Assembly (NCBI RefSeq): GCF_001632745.1
Contig: NZ_LQRT01000024.1
Location: 186,001 to 250,000 of the forward strand
Direction: 5' to 3'
Length of the DNA stretch: 64,000 nt
Source of the DNA: Aquimarina aggregata
Lineage (GTDB): Bacteria > Bacteroidota > Bacteroidia > Flavobacteriales > Flavobacteriaceae
Positions 1 to 8,699 of the stretch are shown here, in pieces. Below the pieces are notes generated by a model. It saw nothing but the letters and a program-made list of their open reading frames with translations, was not told the DNA's origin and did not search any database. Position 1 is the first letter of the stretch; each line of letters starts with the position of its first letter. A program made the translations under genes and the position numbers.

Positions 1-2
1 GT

Positions 3-1886
3 ATCGGTCAGATACTAAAAAAAATTCCAAAACAAGATATAGAAAAAACGGCATTGGTATTAGCAGATGAAGGCTTATTGCAACCGTTATTAAACGCAAT
101 GCCAAATACGGTTGAATCTGTAAATATTACTATGGGATTGCCACTTAAGGAAATTCCGGTTTCAAGCTTTTTTGAGCTATTATTTGAGTTACATAAAAAT
201 GACAATCATAGGGGACTATATTATAAGTCGGTTCTAGAAATTTTAAATAGCCGTCCCGCTTATTGGCTTTTGGGAGATACAGCTAAGCAATTAATAAATA
301 CTATATCCAAAGAAAATATAGTGTATGTAACACTTAGAAATTTACAAGATCAATGTTCAAGTAAAGAGATAGAGATACTTGATTTGTTGTTTAAACCTTG
401 GGATGGAGTTGCTATAGCATTAGAACATTGCAGAACTATTGTGCAATTAATTAAAGAAAAACTAGATAAAGATAAAGATGCTTTAGAGTTAGAGTATATC
501 TATCAATTTTATCTGATATTCAATAAACTGTTTACATTATACAACACATACAAGTATATTACTACTATCGGAGCTTTATACACCTTGTATAAAGATATTT
601 TAATGTCTGAAACTCTTGATTTTTCGGGGGAACCTTTTAGAGGCTTACAATTCATGGGTATGTTAGAGTCTAGATGTTTGGATTTTGAAACCGTAATTAT
701 AAGCTCTGTAAATGAAGGAGTTTTACCTGCTGGTAAAAGCACAAATTCTTTTATTCCTTATGATTTAAAAAGAGCATATAACCTTCCGACGTATAAAGAA
801 AAGGATGCAATATATACGTATCACTTTTATAGATTAATTCAACGTGCCAAGAATGTGTATTTGATCTATAATACAGAAGACGAAGGTGTAGGAGGAGGAG
901 AAAAGAGTCGATTTTTATTACAATTGGATATTGATAAGAGACCTAAACATACAGTAACACATTATACTGTTTCGTCTAATGTTCCTAAGTTTAATACGCA
1001 ATCACATCAGGTAGGAAAAAACAATGCTGTTTTAATAAAATTAAGAGAACTAGCAGCGCATGGATTGTCCCCATCTGCCCTAACTTCATACATAAGAAAC
1101 CCAATAGACTTTTATTACAAGTATGTTTTAGGGATTCGTGAAACAGATGAGGTTGAAGAGACCATTGCTGCCAATACCTTAGGAACAGTAATTCATAATA
1201 CCTTAGAAACGTTTTATAAACCCCTTGAAAATAGTTTTCTTTCTATAGATGAAATAAAAAGAATGAGAGATGCTATAGATACAGAGCTTCAGGCAGAATT
1301 TAAACGAGAATATGCAGACTTAGATATCACTCAGGGTAAAAATCTCCTAATTTTTGAAGTAGCAAAACAATACATTCGTAATTTTTTAAAATCTGAAGAG
1401 AAGGTAGTAAGTGAAGGAGGTAAATTAAAGATCATTGCTATAGAGAGTAATTTAAAAACACAGGTACAAATTCCTGAGTTAGATTTTCCAGTATATATAA
1501 AAGGAAAAGTAGATAGAATTGATGAACTTGATGGTCAATTAAGAGTAATAGACTATAAGACTGGAAAAGTAACAAGAAATGATGTAGTATTAATGGATTG
1601 GGAAGTAATTACTGAAGATTATAAATATAGTAAGGCCGTGCAGGTTTTAGCCTATGGGTATATGCAACATAATGAAAACCCAATTTCTGAAGCCTTTACA
1701 GCGGGTATTATTTCTTTTAAAAACCTTAAAGAGGGATATCTTAAGTTTGGAACAAAAGAAAGCATCAGAAGTAAACCTAATCATAACATTACAAACGAGA
1801 CTTTTGAAGCATACCTTTCCCAATTAAAAAAATTGATTCTTGAGATTTTTAATATCGAGATCCCATTTATCGAAAAAGAAGTATAG
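3..1886 (+). CDS. AddB-like PD-(D/E)XK nuclease family protein, 3' part
   Basis: The reading frame is open to the window edge (first full codon at 3), so this is the C-terminal about 627 residues of a longer protein. The TTG at 54 is not a real start, because the preceding codons continue a normal coding sequence (IGQILKKIPKQDIEK). The C-terminal third carries a RecB/AddB-type nuclease domain: LGTVIHNTLE near 1180-1210, the catalytic VDRID...VIDYKTGK segment near 1509-1567, and a QVLAY motif near 1639-1653. The family repairs double-strand breaks as the nuclease-bearing partner of an AddA-type helicase-nuclease. The N-terminal, helicase-like half lies outside the window. The stop is 4 nt before the next ORF, so the two may be cotranscribed. 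Family assignment is firm; exact AddB orthology is inferred. Confidence 0.88.
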   Translation: MGQILKKIPKQDIEKTALVLADEGLLQPLLNAMPNTVESVNITMGLPLKEIPVSSFFELLFELHKNDNHRGLYYKSVLEILNSRPAYWLLGDTAKQLINTISKENIVYVTLRNLQDQCSSKEIEILDLLFKPWDGVAIALEHCRTIVQLIKEKLDKDKDALELEYIYQFYLIFNKLFTLYNTYKYITTIGALYTLYKDILMSETLDFSGEPFRGLQFMGMLESRCLDFETVIISSVNEGVLPAGKSTNSFIPYDLKRAYNLPTYKEKDAIYTYHFYRLIQRAKNVYLIYNTEDEGVGGGEKSRFLLQLDIDKRPKHTVTHYTVSSNVPKFNTQSHQVGKNNAVLIKLRELAAHGLSPSALTSYIRNPIDFYYKYVLGIRETDEVEETIAANTLGTVIHNTLETFYKPLENSFLSIDEIKRMRDAIDTELQAEFKREYADLDITQGKNLLIFEVAKQYIRNFLKSEEKVVSEGGKLKIIAIESNLKTQVQIPELDFPVYIKGKVDRIDELDGQLRVIDYKTGKVTRNDVVLMDWEVITEDYKYSKAVQVLAYGYMQHNENPISEAFTAGIISFKNLKEGYLKFGTKESIRSKPNHNITNETFEAYLSQLKKLILEIFNIEIPFIEKEV

Positions 1887-1890
1887 AGCA

Positions 1891-2736
1891 ATGATTAAGA
1901 ATGAAAACCTAAGCATTAAAGGAAAGCATAATAAACCAATCATGATGGATTTTTCCTATGTTTCAAATAAAACAAGAAAACCAATTGTAATATTTTGTCA
2001 TGGTTATAAAGGTTTTAAAGATTGGGGAGCTTGGAATTTAGTTGCAGAAATGTTTGCTAAGGCTGGATTCTTTTTTGTGAAGTTTAACTTTTCTCATAAC
2101 GGAGGAACAAAAGAACAGCCAATAGATTTTCCTGATTTAGAAGCATTCGGTAATAACACATTTATCATAGAGTTAGATGATCTAGAAAACGTTTTGGATT
2201 TGATAACAGCTTCAAGTTTTAAGCATAAGAACGAAGTTGATAGTACTAAAATTACATTAATAGGACATTCTCGTGGGGGAGGCATTGCAACAATTAAAGC
2301 CACCGAAGACCATAGGGTTAACAAGCTAATTACTTGGGCTAGTGTTTGTGATTATAAAAATAGATTTCCAAAAGGAGAAACGCTAAAGCAATGGAAAGAA
2401 GATGGAGTAATGTTTGTAGAAAATGGAAGAACAAAACAACAAATGCCACATTATTTTCAATTTTATACCTCTTTTGTTGATAATGAAAATCGTCTTACCA
2501 TCAAAAAGGCTGTAAAGAATATTAAGGTACCACATTTAATAATTCATGGCACAAAAGACCCAACTGTAAGTGTTAAAGAAGCAAAAGAGATTCATTCCTG
2601 GAACGACAAAAGTGAATTATTTCTTGTAGAAGACGCAAATCACGTTTTTGGAGCAAAACATCCTTGGGAAACAGAGATTCTACCTCACCATTTACTAGAA
2701 ATTGTTGAAAAATCGATGCAATTTGCAATACTTTAA
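1891..2736 (+). CDS. alpha/beta hydrolase (dienelactone hydrolase / peptidase S9-like)
   Basis: An approximately 281-residue cytosolic alpha/beta-hydrolase. Visible features are an HGYKGFKDWG oxyanion-hole segment near the N-terminus, the nucleophile elbow GHSRGG (Gly-His-Ser-Arg-Gly), an acidic residue in HGTKDPTVSV, and the catalytic His in DANHVFGAKHPW. The longer ORF begins at 1840 inside the preceding gene. The ATG at 1891, 4 nt after that gene's stop, is preferred because homologous-looking sequence (MIKNENLSIKG) begins there. No signal peptide is seen. The substrate cannot be read from sequence. It is probably transcribed with the AddB-like gene and ended by the hairpin at 2742. Confidence 0.88.
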   Translation: MIKNENLSIKGKHNKPIMMDFSYVSNKTRKPIVIFCHGYKGFKDWGAWNLVAEMFAKAGFFFVKFNFSHNGGTKEQPIDFPDLEAFGNNTFIIELDDLENVLDLITASSFKHKNEVDSTKITLIGHSRGGGIATIKATEDHRVNKLITWASVCDYKNRFPKGETLKQWKEDGVMFVENGRTKQQMPHYFQFYTSFVDNENRLTIKKAVKNIKVPHLIIHGTKDPTVSVKEAKEIHSWNDKSELFLVEDANHVFGAKHPWETEILPHHLLEIVEKSMQFAIL

Positions 2737-2741
2737 CAGAT

Positions 2742-2780
2742 TTGTGTTGAAGAAAACACAATGTTTTTCTTTTTTTTTTG
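2742..2780 (+). terminator. intrinsic terminator after the alpha/beta hydrolase
   Basis: Perfect 7-bp inverted repeat TTGTGTT / AACACAA (2742-2748 and 2755-2761) with a 6-nt loop, followed by a very T-rich tract through about 2780. It ends transcription of the hydrolase. It also shows that the ATG at 2761, which would encode a poly-Phe N-terminus, sits in terminator sequence and is not a start codon. Confidence 0.7.
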
Positions 2781-2793
2781 TTTATTTGTCAGT

Positions 2794-3078
2794 ATGAAGT
2801 CAAGTAGACACATCATAGCATCCATTTTCCTAATGATTTTCAGTTTCATTCAGTTGGCTGATCTTCATGTTTTGGACCATGATGCCAATGATGTTGATTG
2901 TACTATTTGTCAATTTGCTTCTCAGGATCATAATGATGATTTTATATCAGCAGAGATAGTAATGCTTCCAGATGCTGTGATTATTCCGGCAGATGTGGTT
3001 CGCAGTACATACGAGAATCGATATTTTAAAACAAATAAGAATCATTCCTTTCTAAATAAAGCTCCTCCTGTAGCTTAA
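2794..3078 (+). CDS. small secreted/membrane protein with His/Asp/Cys-rich segment
   Basis: A 94-residue protein beginning MKSSRHIIASIFLMIFSF, a plausible signal peptide or membrane anchor. It continues with LHVLDHDANDVDCTICQFASQ, which carries His, Asp and a CxxC pair of potential metal ligands. The start at 2794 is chosen over 2761 because the upstream codons lie in a terminator T-tract. It lies 84 nt upstream of a TonB-dependent receptor gene in the same direction and probably belongs to the same uptake unit. No family is recognised. A role in metal handling is inferred only from the residues and the neighbour. Confidence 0.7.
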   Translation: MKSSRHIIASIFLMIFSFIQLADLHVLDHDANDVDCTICQFASQDHNDDFISAEIVMLPDAVIIPADVVRSTYENRYFKTNKNHSFLNKAPPVA

Positions 3079-3162
3079 TTTATTATTTCAACTTTTTTAT
3101 TGACAATTAACTAGTAGCACTATTATATATGCTATTAGTATATCCATTATTTTATTTAACGA

Positions 3163-5559
3163 ATGAAAAGACACACATGGTTATTAGTGTTTCTTCTCGG
3201 GATTAACCTCTTATCAGGACAAGACTGTAGTCAAATACTATCTGGTCGAGTCATAGATTTTCATGATGGGGTGCCCTTAGAAGGAGCAACGATAACATTT
3301 GATAACCGCACAATTATGACCGACAATAAAGGTTCATATAGTATAGATGGCTTATGCAGAATATCATACGCTTTTACCATATCTCATAAAGATTGTAACT
3401 CTCAGGTAGTAACATTAGATCTAGCTAAAATATCTTCAAAAGATTTTTACTTAGAACATCATCTTAATGAGTTGGAAGAGGTAAATGTAAACGAAAGTAA
3501 AACAAAAACATCATCGTCTCAAGAGGAAACAATTGATAAAAATATCATAGAGAGATACAGCAATGCTTCTCTAGGAGATGCTCTAAAAGAGATAACAGGT
3601 GTGTCTTCTTTAAACACGGGATCAACTATTGTTAAACCTATTATACAAGGTCTCAACGGAAGTAGAGTACTAATTATGAATAATGGTGTAAGAATGCAAG
3701 ATATGGAGTGGGGAGACGAACATGCTCCAAATGTCGATATTAATGTAGCTAACAATATTACAGTGGTCAAAGGCGCATCTGCATTAAAATATGGAGGAGA
3801 TGCTATTGGAGGTGTAATTATTATGGAATCTAATAAAGCTCCAGCCAAAGATACCCTATTCGGAAAAACAGTTCTTTCTGGAGGCACAAATGGAAGAGGT
3901 GGATCTTTAACTTCGAAATTGACAAAGGCTTATGAAAGCGGAATGTTTCTAAAAGTACAAGGAACTCTAAAAAGATTTGGGGATGTAGAAGCTCCGGATT
4001 ATGTTCTTTCTAATACCGCAATTTTTGAAAAAGGGTTTTCTGCATCATTTGGAGTAAATAAATTTACCCATGGTTGGGATGTGTTTTATTCTTTTTATGC
4101 TAATGAGTTGGGCGTTTTAGCATCATCTCATATAGGTAACGTAGATAGACTTATTGCTTCCATAAATAGTGGTGAGCCGGATATTATTCGTGATTTTACT
4201 TATGATATTGAAAATCCAAAACAAGAGGTGACTCATCATTTGGGAAAAATAAAATATTTTAAAAGATTTGAACAGCTCGGTAAATGGACTACTCAATATG
4301 ATTTCCAACTCAACAACAGATTAGAATTTGACATTAGAAGAACCGAAGAACGTAATAAAATACCAAGTATAGATTTAGAATTAACCACTCATTCTATAAC
4401 CTCGGATTTTGAATTTGATTCTAGCGAAAAATATAAGTTTACCGCTGGAGCATTATTTAGATATCAAGAAAATTTTGCAAACCCACTTACAGGAGTGAGA
4501 CGTCTTATTCCTGATTACAAGAAATATGATGCAGGAGCATTTCTTACCGTAGCATATGATTTAAAGGAAGATTTAATTGTGGATGCAGGAATTCGGTATG
4601 ATTTTAATCAAATTGATGCACAGAAATTTTATTTGATCTCACGATGGGAAGAAAGAAATTATGATCAAGATTTTTCAGATATTGTTATTGATAGAAATGT
4701 AGCTGGATCACAGTTTCTAACAAATCCAGTTTTTGACTATCATAATGTTTCAGGAACAGCAGGGATTCAATACATATTTAATGATGACTATGAGTTTCGT
4801 TTTAATTATGCCTTATCCCAACGAGCTCCTAATCCGTCAGAATTATTTAGTGATGGCTTGCATCATTCTGCGGCAAGGATCGAATTAGGAGATCTTAGAA
4901 TCGATCAAGAAACTTCTCATAAAATATCTTTATCCCTTAAAGATAGTCATGAAAAATGGGGATGGGAAGTGGCTCCATATGCTAATTTTATTCAAGATTA
5001 TATTCTTTTAGAGCCAGTAGGTACAGAGTTAACTATTAGAGGTGCTTTTCCTGTCTGGCAATATAGACAAACGAATGTTAGATTATTAGGAGTGGATGCC
5101 AGAGCATATGCAAATTGGCACACAAACTGGATAACTGATCATAAGTTTTCCTTGGTAAAAGGACAGGAAACAGATGATAAACAAGCGTTAATAAACATGC
5201 CTGCTCCTAATTTTAATAATAAAATCACATTTACTAAAACAGAGTGGTATGATTTTACAGCTTCTTTAGAGAGCCAATACCATTTTAGACAAAATGAATT
5301 TCCACCAAATATAACGGTGTTTTCTCCCGATAGTGGACAAGACGTTTTACTAGAGATAAATACGCCACCTTCTGCCTATCATTTACTCAATTTCAATACA
5401 GGTATGAAATTTAAGATGGGAGATAAAAGTTCTTTAAACCTTGGATTTACAATTAACAATTTAGCCAATACAACATACAGAAATTATCTAAATCGTCAGC
5501 GCTATTATGCAGATGATTTAGGTAGAAATTTTTTATTACGAATATCAATTAACTATTAA
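3163..5559 (+). CDS. TonB-dependent outer-membrane receptor
   Basis: A 798-residue outer-membrane receptor. Order of parts: signal peptide (about 1-19, ending near LLSGQ); a carboxypeptidase-regulatory-like beta-sandwich (SGRVIDFHDGVPLEGATITF, about 25-105); a plug domain (about 125-230, with VLIMNNGVRMQDMEWG and VVKGASALKYGGDAIGGV); then a beta-barrel ending in an aromatic-rich terminal strand. The segment RAPNPSELFSDGLHHSAARIELGD resembles metal or siderophore receptors such as ZnuD-type proteins, judged from memory. It imports a ligand across the outer membrane using TonB energy. It is flanked by a small Cys/His-rich protein gene upstream and a lipoprotein gene 8 nt downstream, forming a three-gene uptake operon. 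Receptor identity is certain; a metal ligand is an inference. Confidence 0.93.
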   Translation: MKRHTWLLVFLLGINLLSGQDCSQILSGRVIDFHDGVPLEGATITFDNRTIMTDNKGSYSIDGLCRISYAFTISHKDCNSQVVTLDLAKISSKDFYLEHHLNELEEVNVNESKTKTSSSQEETIDKNIIERYSNASLGDALKEITGVSSLNTGSTIVKPIIQGLNGSRVLIMNNGVRMQDMEWGDEHAPNVDINVANNITVVKGASALKYGGDAIGGVIIMESNKAPAKDTLFGKTVLSGGTNGRGGSLTSKLTKAYESGMFLKVQGTLKRFGDVEAPDYVLSNTAIFEKGFSASFGVNKFTHGWDVFYSFYANELGVLASSHIGNVDRLIASINSGEPDIIRDFTYDIENPKQEVTHHLGKIKYFKRFEQLGKWTTQYDFQLNNRLEFDIRRTEERNKIPSIDLELTTHSITSDFEFDSSEKYKFTAGALFRYQENFANPLTGVRRLIPDYKKYDAGAFLTVAYDLKEDLIVDAGIRYDFNQIDAQKFYLISRWEERNYDQDFSDIVIDRNVAGSQFLTNPVFDYHNVSGTAGIQYIFNDDYEFRFNYALSQRAPNPSELFSDGLHHSAARIELGDLRIDQETSHKISLSLKDSHEKWGWEVAPYANFIQDYILLEPVGTELTIRGAFPVWQYRQTNVRLLGVDARAYANWHTNWITDHKFSLVKGQETDDKQALINMPAPNFNNKITFTKTEWYDFTASLESQYHFRQNEFPPNITVFSPDSGQDVLLEINTPPSAYHLLNFNTGMKFKMGDKSSLNLGFTINNLANTTYRNYLNRQRYYADDLGRNFLLRISINY

Positions 5560-5567
5560 ATTTTAAA

Positions 5568-6170
5568 ATGATGAACTTAAGTAAATTTTTAACCGTGTTT
5601 TTTGCAGCAGCCTTGATACTAACGTCTTGCTCAAGTGATGATGACGCTCCACCACCAGTTACTCCAGAAGAAGTTGTTACAACAATGGTAGTAACACTTA
5701 CAGATGGTACAGATACGGTTACCCTTCGTTTTTTTGATGAAGATGGCGCAGATGGCCCAACTGAACCTACAGGAACAGTAAGTGGTGCATTAAAAGCAAG
5801 CACAACATATACGGGTTCGATTAGTATCCTAAACGAAACCGAAGACCCTGCTGAAAATGTTAATGAAGAGATTCAAGAAGAAGCAGACGATCACCAGTTT
5901 TTTTATATACCTACAAATTTAGGGGTTTCTACTACCTATACGGATAAAGAATCTGATTATGAGAATGCAAACGGAGTACAATTTACTTCTGAAAATCCTG
6001 TGGGATTAACATTTACAATGACAACGACAGCTGATACGGGCGATGGTATGTTAAGGTTTGTTTTAAGACATGAGCCTAATAAAGATGCTGCCGGAGTTTC
6101 TGGAGGAGACATTACGAATGCAGGAGGAGACCCAGATATAGACTGGACGTTTAATGTATCCGTAGAATAA
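5568..6170 (+). CDS. lipoprotein linked to TonB receptor (type 1 periplasmic-binding-fold-like)
   Basis: A 200-residue lipoprotein. The signal peptide ends at a lipobox (LILTSC) followed by SSDDD, the usual Bacteroidota outer-membrane retention context. The mature part is Thr/Asp-rich and beta-predicted (VVTLTDGTDTVTLRFFDEDG; LTFTMTTTADTGDGMLRFVLRHEP). It resembles a family that flavobacterial annotations call type 1 periplasmic binding fold proteins, from memory. It starts 8 nt after the receptor stop, so the two are cotranscribed, and it probably acts beside the receptor as a surface or periplasmic ligand-handling lipoprotein. Two hairpins follow the stop. Confidence 0.85.
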   Translation: MMNLSKFLTVFFAAALILTSCSSDDDAPPPVTPEEVVTTMVVTLTDGTDTVTLRFFDEDGADGPTEPTGTVSGALKASTTYTGSISILNETEDPAENVNEEIQEEADDHQFFYIPTNLGVSTTYTDKESDYENANGVQFTSENPVGLTFTMTTTADTGDGMLRFVLRHEPNKDAAGVSGGDITNAGGDPDIDWTFNVSVE

Positions 6171-6181
6171 ATTTTAAAAAA

Positions 6182-6210
6182 ATCTCCCGGACCAACACGG
6201 GAGATCTTTT
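6182..6210 (+). terminator. intrinsic terminator of the TonB receptor operon
   Basis: 8-bp perfect stem ATCTCCCG (6182-6189) / CGGGAGAT (6198-6205) with an 8-nt loop, preceded by an A-tract and followed by CTTTT. It lies 11 nt after the lipoprotein stop. Confidence 0.85.
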
Positions 6211-6240
6211 AACCTATACTAGTATTATAAAAATTTAATT

Positions 6241-6267
6241 GTAAACATAGTGTGGTTTACGTTTTTT
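6241..6267 (+). terminator. possible second terminator hairpin
   Basis: GTAAAC (6241-6246) pairs with GTTTAC (6255-6260), followed by GTTTTTT. The stem is short, so it may only back up the stronger hairpin at 6182. A separate 7-bp inverted repeat TGATTCA-ttg-TGAATCA follows at 6271-6287 and could be an operator for the next gene. Confidence 0.4.
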
Positions 6268-6396
6268 GATTGATTCATTGTGAATCATCCCCCATAGCAA
6301 ATCAAAAAACAGAACCACTTCAATACAGAAAAATTGCTTTTTTTATTAAAGATTGAACTATAAATTTTAACTGATTAATTTATAAATTTTACTCTT

Positions 6397-7965
6397 ATGA
6401 CCTATTTTAAAAAAACATTTTTTGCCATTTCGATCGCATCACTTTGCCTGTGGTCGTGCCAAGAACCCGAAATTGCAGAAGAATCTGCAGAAACAATACC
6501 GCAAATACGTATTGATGAAATTAACCACACGTCAAAAGATATATTAAAGAAAGTGTTTGCAGAAGCCTTGGCTAAATCTTTAAATGAAAGCGTGTCACTT
6601 AGAATGCTCTTAAAAGAAGAATCTCTAAAAAAGTTCGATAATGATTATGATGTTCTTTATCACATGATAAAAGATCGTCAGCTATTAGATGGTAAAACAT
6701 TAAGAACTACACTTGAAAATCACTTAGGAGAAGAAAAATTATTAGAAATAGAACAGGAATTACCAACTCTTACGATTTTTATCCCTGAGTTACCAGAAGA
6801 CTCATTTTCTGCCGATATCTGGGATGCCACTACACAAATACCTCATGTGGCGTATAATGTAAAATCAACTAATGATGTACCTGTTATAAAAAGCAATAGC
6901 GAAATCTTCGTTTTACCATCACACGAGATACCTCTATTTCCGGTTATTGTAGTAAAAGAAAACGAAAGAGTAATATTAGATGGGAAATCCAGTTCTAAAG
7001 GATTTTCAACTAAAAACAGTGAAAAAAACATACTAAAAACCAATGATGGAATTAGTTTTCGGTTTTTAGATGATTCTTTCAATAGAAATCTAAATAAAGA
7101 AAATGAATCTTTTTCAGAAAAAGATTTGGCAAAATCCACTGTAGATCCAAAACATATAGCTGCTTTTGATTTTTTCGAAAACCAAGCAGGTTGGCAAAGA
7201 GATCATTTATATTATAATCAGTCTCCTACAAGTCCAAAAGGCCCATTTTTATTTGATTTTCAAGAACACATTACTTCTTTTAGACTAAAAGGAGGAGGAG
7301 GATGGTCTAATGGCGTAGTCGCATACAACAAAATTGCAGATCAAACGGGTGACCCTAGGATAGGGATACAATACGTACAAGGATATCCACAAACCTATGG
7401 TAGTTGGACAGATGGCGTTTTTGAATTTAAGGTAACGGCTCTTATCAATGCTAAAAATGGTATTGGTTCAGAGTTTATAACATACTTTCCCGTACAGGCA
7501 CGAGATCTATTCCGTATAAGAAGATCAACACCTTCAGGAGAAGATTATAATACATTACGTTTAAGACACTTGAGAACTAAAAGAGTTAATCTTAATCTTC
7601 CTCTTATCAAATGGGATTTAGATCAGTATGCATCTACTATAAAAATCGAAATAGAAGAAGTAGATAGAACAGAGGCGATAACCACAACAGATACTAGAAC
7701 AGTAAAATATGCAACTAATTTTGGTTTTGATATAGGATTTGGTAAAAAAGTAAAAATAGGATTAGAGTTTGGTGCTTCGCGAGAAGAGACCAAAACACAA
7801 ACTATTACAAAAACATATACTGCAGAAAATGATAGACTAGGAGCTATCATCGCTGATTTTGCAGATGATTGTGTTAGGAAAAGCTCGTCTAATAACTATT
7901 CTGTAGGTAGAAGATATACTACCGGGTGGTTTGAAATAGATCTAGCGCCTTTACGAGTGCAATAA
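6397..7965 (+). CDS. large secreted lipoprotein of unknown function (DUF3103-like)
   Basis: A 522-residue lipoprotein: signal peptide with lipobox ending LWSC (Cys about 21). The N-terminal region is helical (about 45-130). The middle has the pattern PTLTIFIPELPEDSFSADIW, which resembles DUF3103 proteins from memory. A Gly-rich segment follows. The C-terminal beta-rich part (about 410-500) alternates polar residues (TTTDTRTVKYATNFGFDIG; REETKTQTITKTYT). That end loosely resembles the Ser/Thr-rich beta-hairpin of aerolysin-like proteins, but is not convincing by itself. It is monocistronic: a terminator pair lies upstream, and 13 nt after the stop a conserved RNA element with its own terminator begins. 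No function can be stated. Confidence 0.8.
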   Translation: MTYFKKTFFAISIASLCLWSCQEPEIAEESAETIPQIRIDEINHTSKDILKKVFAEALAKSLNESVSLRMLLKEESLKKFDNDYDVLYHMIKDRQLLDGKTLRTTLENHLGEEKLLEIEQELPTLTIFIPELPEDSFSADIWDATTQIPHVAYNVKSTNDVPVIKSNSEIFVLPSHEIPLFPVIVVKENERVILDGKSSSKGFSTKNSEKNILKTNDGISFRFLDDSFNRNLNKENESFSEKDLAKSTVDPKHIAAFDFFENQAGWQRDHLYYNQSPTSPKGPFLFDFQEHITSFRLKGGGGWSNGVVAYNKIADQTGDPRIGIQYVQGYPQTYGSWTDGVFEFKVTALINAKNGIGSEFITYFPVQARDLFRIRRSTPSGEDYNTLRLRHLRTKRVNLNLPLIKWDLDQYASTIKIEIEEVDRTEAITTTDTRTVKYATNFGFDIGFGKKVKIGLEFGASREETKTQTITKTYTAENDRLGAIIADFADDCVRKSSSNNYSVGRRYTTGWFEIDLAPLRVQ

Positions 7966-7978
7966 TAAAAGAAAATTG

Positions 7979-8076
7979 ATTGAAACTATGATAATTTGTA
8001 TAAGTTGAGTTTGTAGTATTATATGCAATTAAGTTTCAATTTAAACCCTTTGGAGTAGTTACCAAAGGGTTTTTTA
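7979..8076 (+). ncRNA. repeated structured RNA element, copy 1
   Basis: An approximately 98-nt element. A 9-bp closing stem ATTGAAACT (7979-7987) / AGTTTCAAT (8032-8040) encloses a conserved AAGTTGAGTTTG core. It is followed at once by an 11-bp terminator hairpin AAACCCTTTGG / CCAAAGGGTTT with loop AGTAGTTA (8054-8061) and a T-run. Copies 2 (8602) and 3 (18061) keep the architecture while the terminator stem changes in a compensatory way. It begins 13 nt after the stop of the upstream lipoprotein gene, so it could be that gene's structured 3' end or a separate small RNA. No known family can be confirmed by eye. Confidence 0.65.
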
Positions 8077-8080
8077 TTTT

Positions 8081-8601
8081 TTAGAAACTATGTTATTTAA
8101 TTTTTTTGAGAAACTAAAAGTCATTTGCTTGATGCATATGCTGTTAAATATGTCTTAATTACGCAACCTTTTAGTCTTTTTGACGTCTTTTAATTGGAAT
8201 ATATACGCTATTGTTTTTACAAAAATAAATAGCAATTAAAATTGGGGTTTTATTATCAATTTCTATGAAAGTTTTAACAACTTTAAGATGGGGTATTTTG
8301 CATCAAAGTTGTTATAATTATAACACATCTTTATGAATACTTGGTATAAATTTTGATGAGTTAAGAACAATGTATTAAGTCTATTTAGTTTTTGGCCAAA
8401 AAAGGACTGAGAATATATTAATAAAAGAGGCTTAATTATTTTAAAAAGAATAGTGAAAATTGATTTTCAATGCGTTAATAGCAATCGTTTTATCAAGATA
8501 TTATGGCATTGTTAAATGTGAATTATCATAGATTAAATGTTAAAATATTTAAGGGATACCGCTTATATTCGTGGCGTAAAACCTAACCATATAAATAGTA
8601 C
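8081..8601. other. gene-free stretch between RNA-element copies 1 and 2
   Basis: AT-rich sequence with no convincing gene. It contains an inverted repeat AACAACTTT (8276-8284) / AAAGTTGTT (8305-8313) and, directly after, the perfect 14-bp palindrome GTTATAATTATAAC (8311-8324). A 23-codon ORF (8265-8336) overlaps both and is not considered real. The stretch lies between two copies of the same RNA element, in the same orientation about 620 bp apart. Confidence 0.5.
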
Positions 8602-8699
8602 AATTGAAACTATCATAATTAGTATAAGTTGAGTTTGTGTTAAATACAATTAAGTTTCAATTTAGACCCCTGGGAGTAGTTACCCGGGGGTTGTTTTTT
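8602..8699 (+). ncRNA. repeated structured RNA element, copy 2
   Basis: Closing stem AATTGAAACT (8602-8611) / AGTTTCAATT (8653-8662), 10 bp and perfect, around the conserved core AAGTTGAGTTTGTG. Terminator stem ACCCCTGGG (8666-8674) / CCCGGGGGT (8683-8691), loop AGTAGTTA, then a T-run to 8699. Compared with copy 1 the stem is changed (CTTTGG/CCAAAG becomes CCTGGG/CCCGGG) with pairing kept. No protein gene lies upstream on this strand for over 600 bp, which favours an independent small RNA. Its end overlaps the last codon of the convergent LytTR regulator gene by 2 nt. Confidence 0.7.

Noticed and set aside
54-56. TTG start for the AddB-like nuclease
   Set aside because: The frame is open and coding-like upstream to the window edge, so the gene is simply cut off.
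2761-2793. Extended start of the small protein gene, giving a poly-Phe N-terminus
   Set aside because: These codons are the T-tail of an intrinsic terminator; MKSSRHII at 2794 is a normal signal-peptide start.
3519-3887. 122-codon ORF on the minus strand inside the TonB receptor gene
   Set aside because: Antisense shadow of a well-supported gene; composition is low-complexity and has no motif.
8265-8336. 23-codon ORF MKVLTTLRWGILHQSCYNYNTSL
   Set aside because: Overlaps a hairpin and palindrome; no second copy or translation signal to support it.
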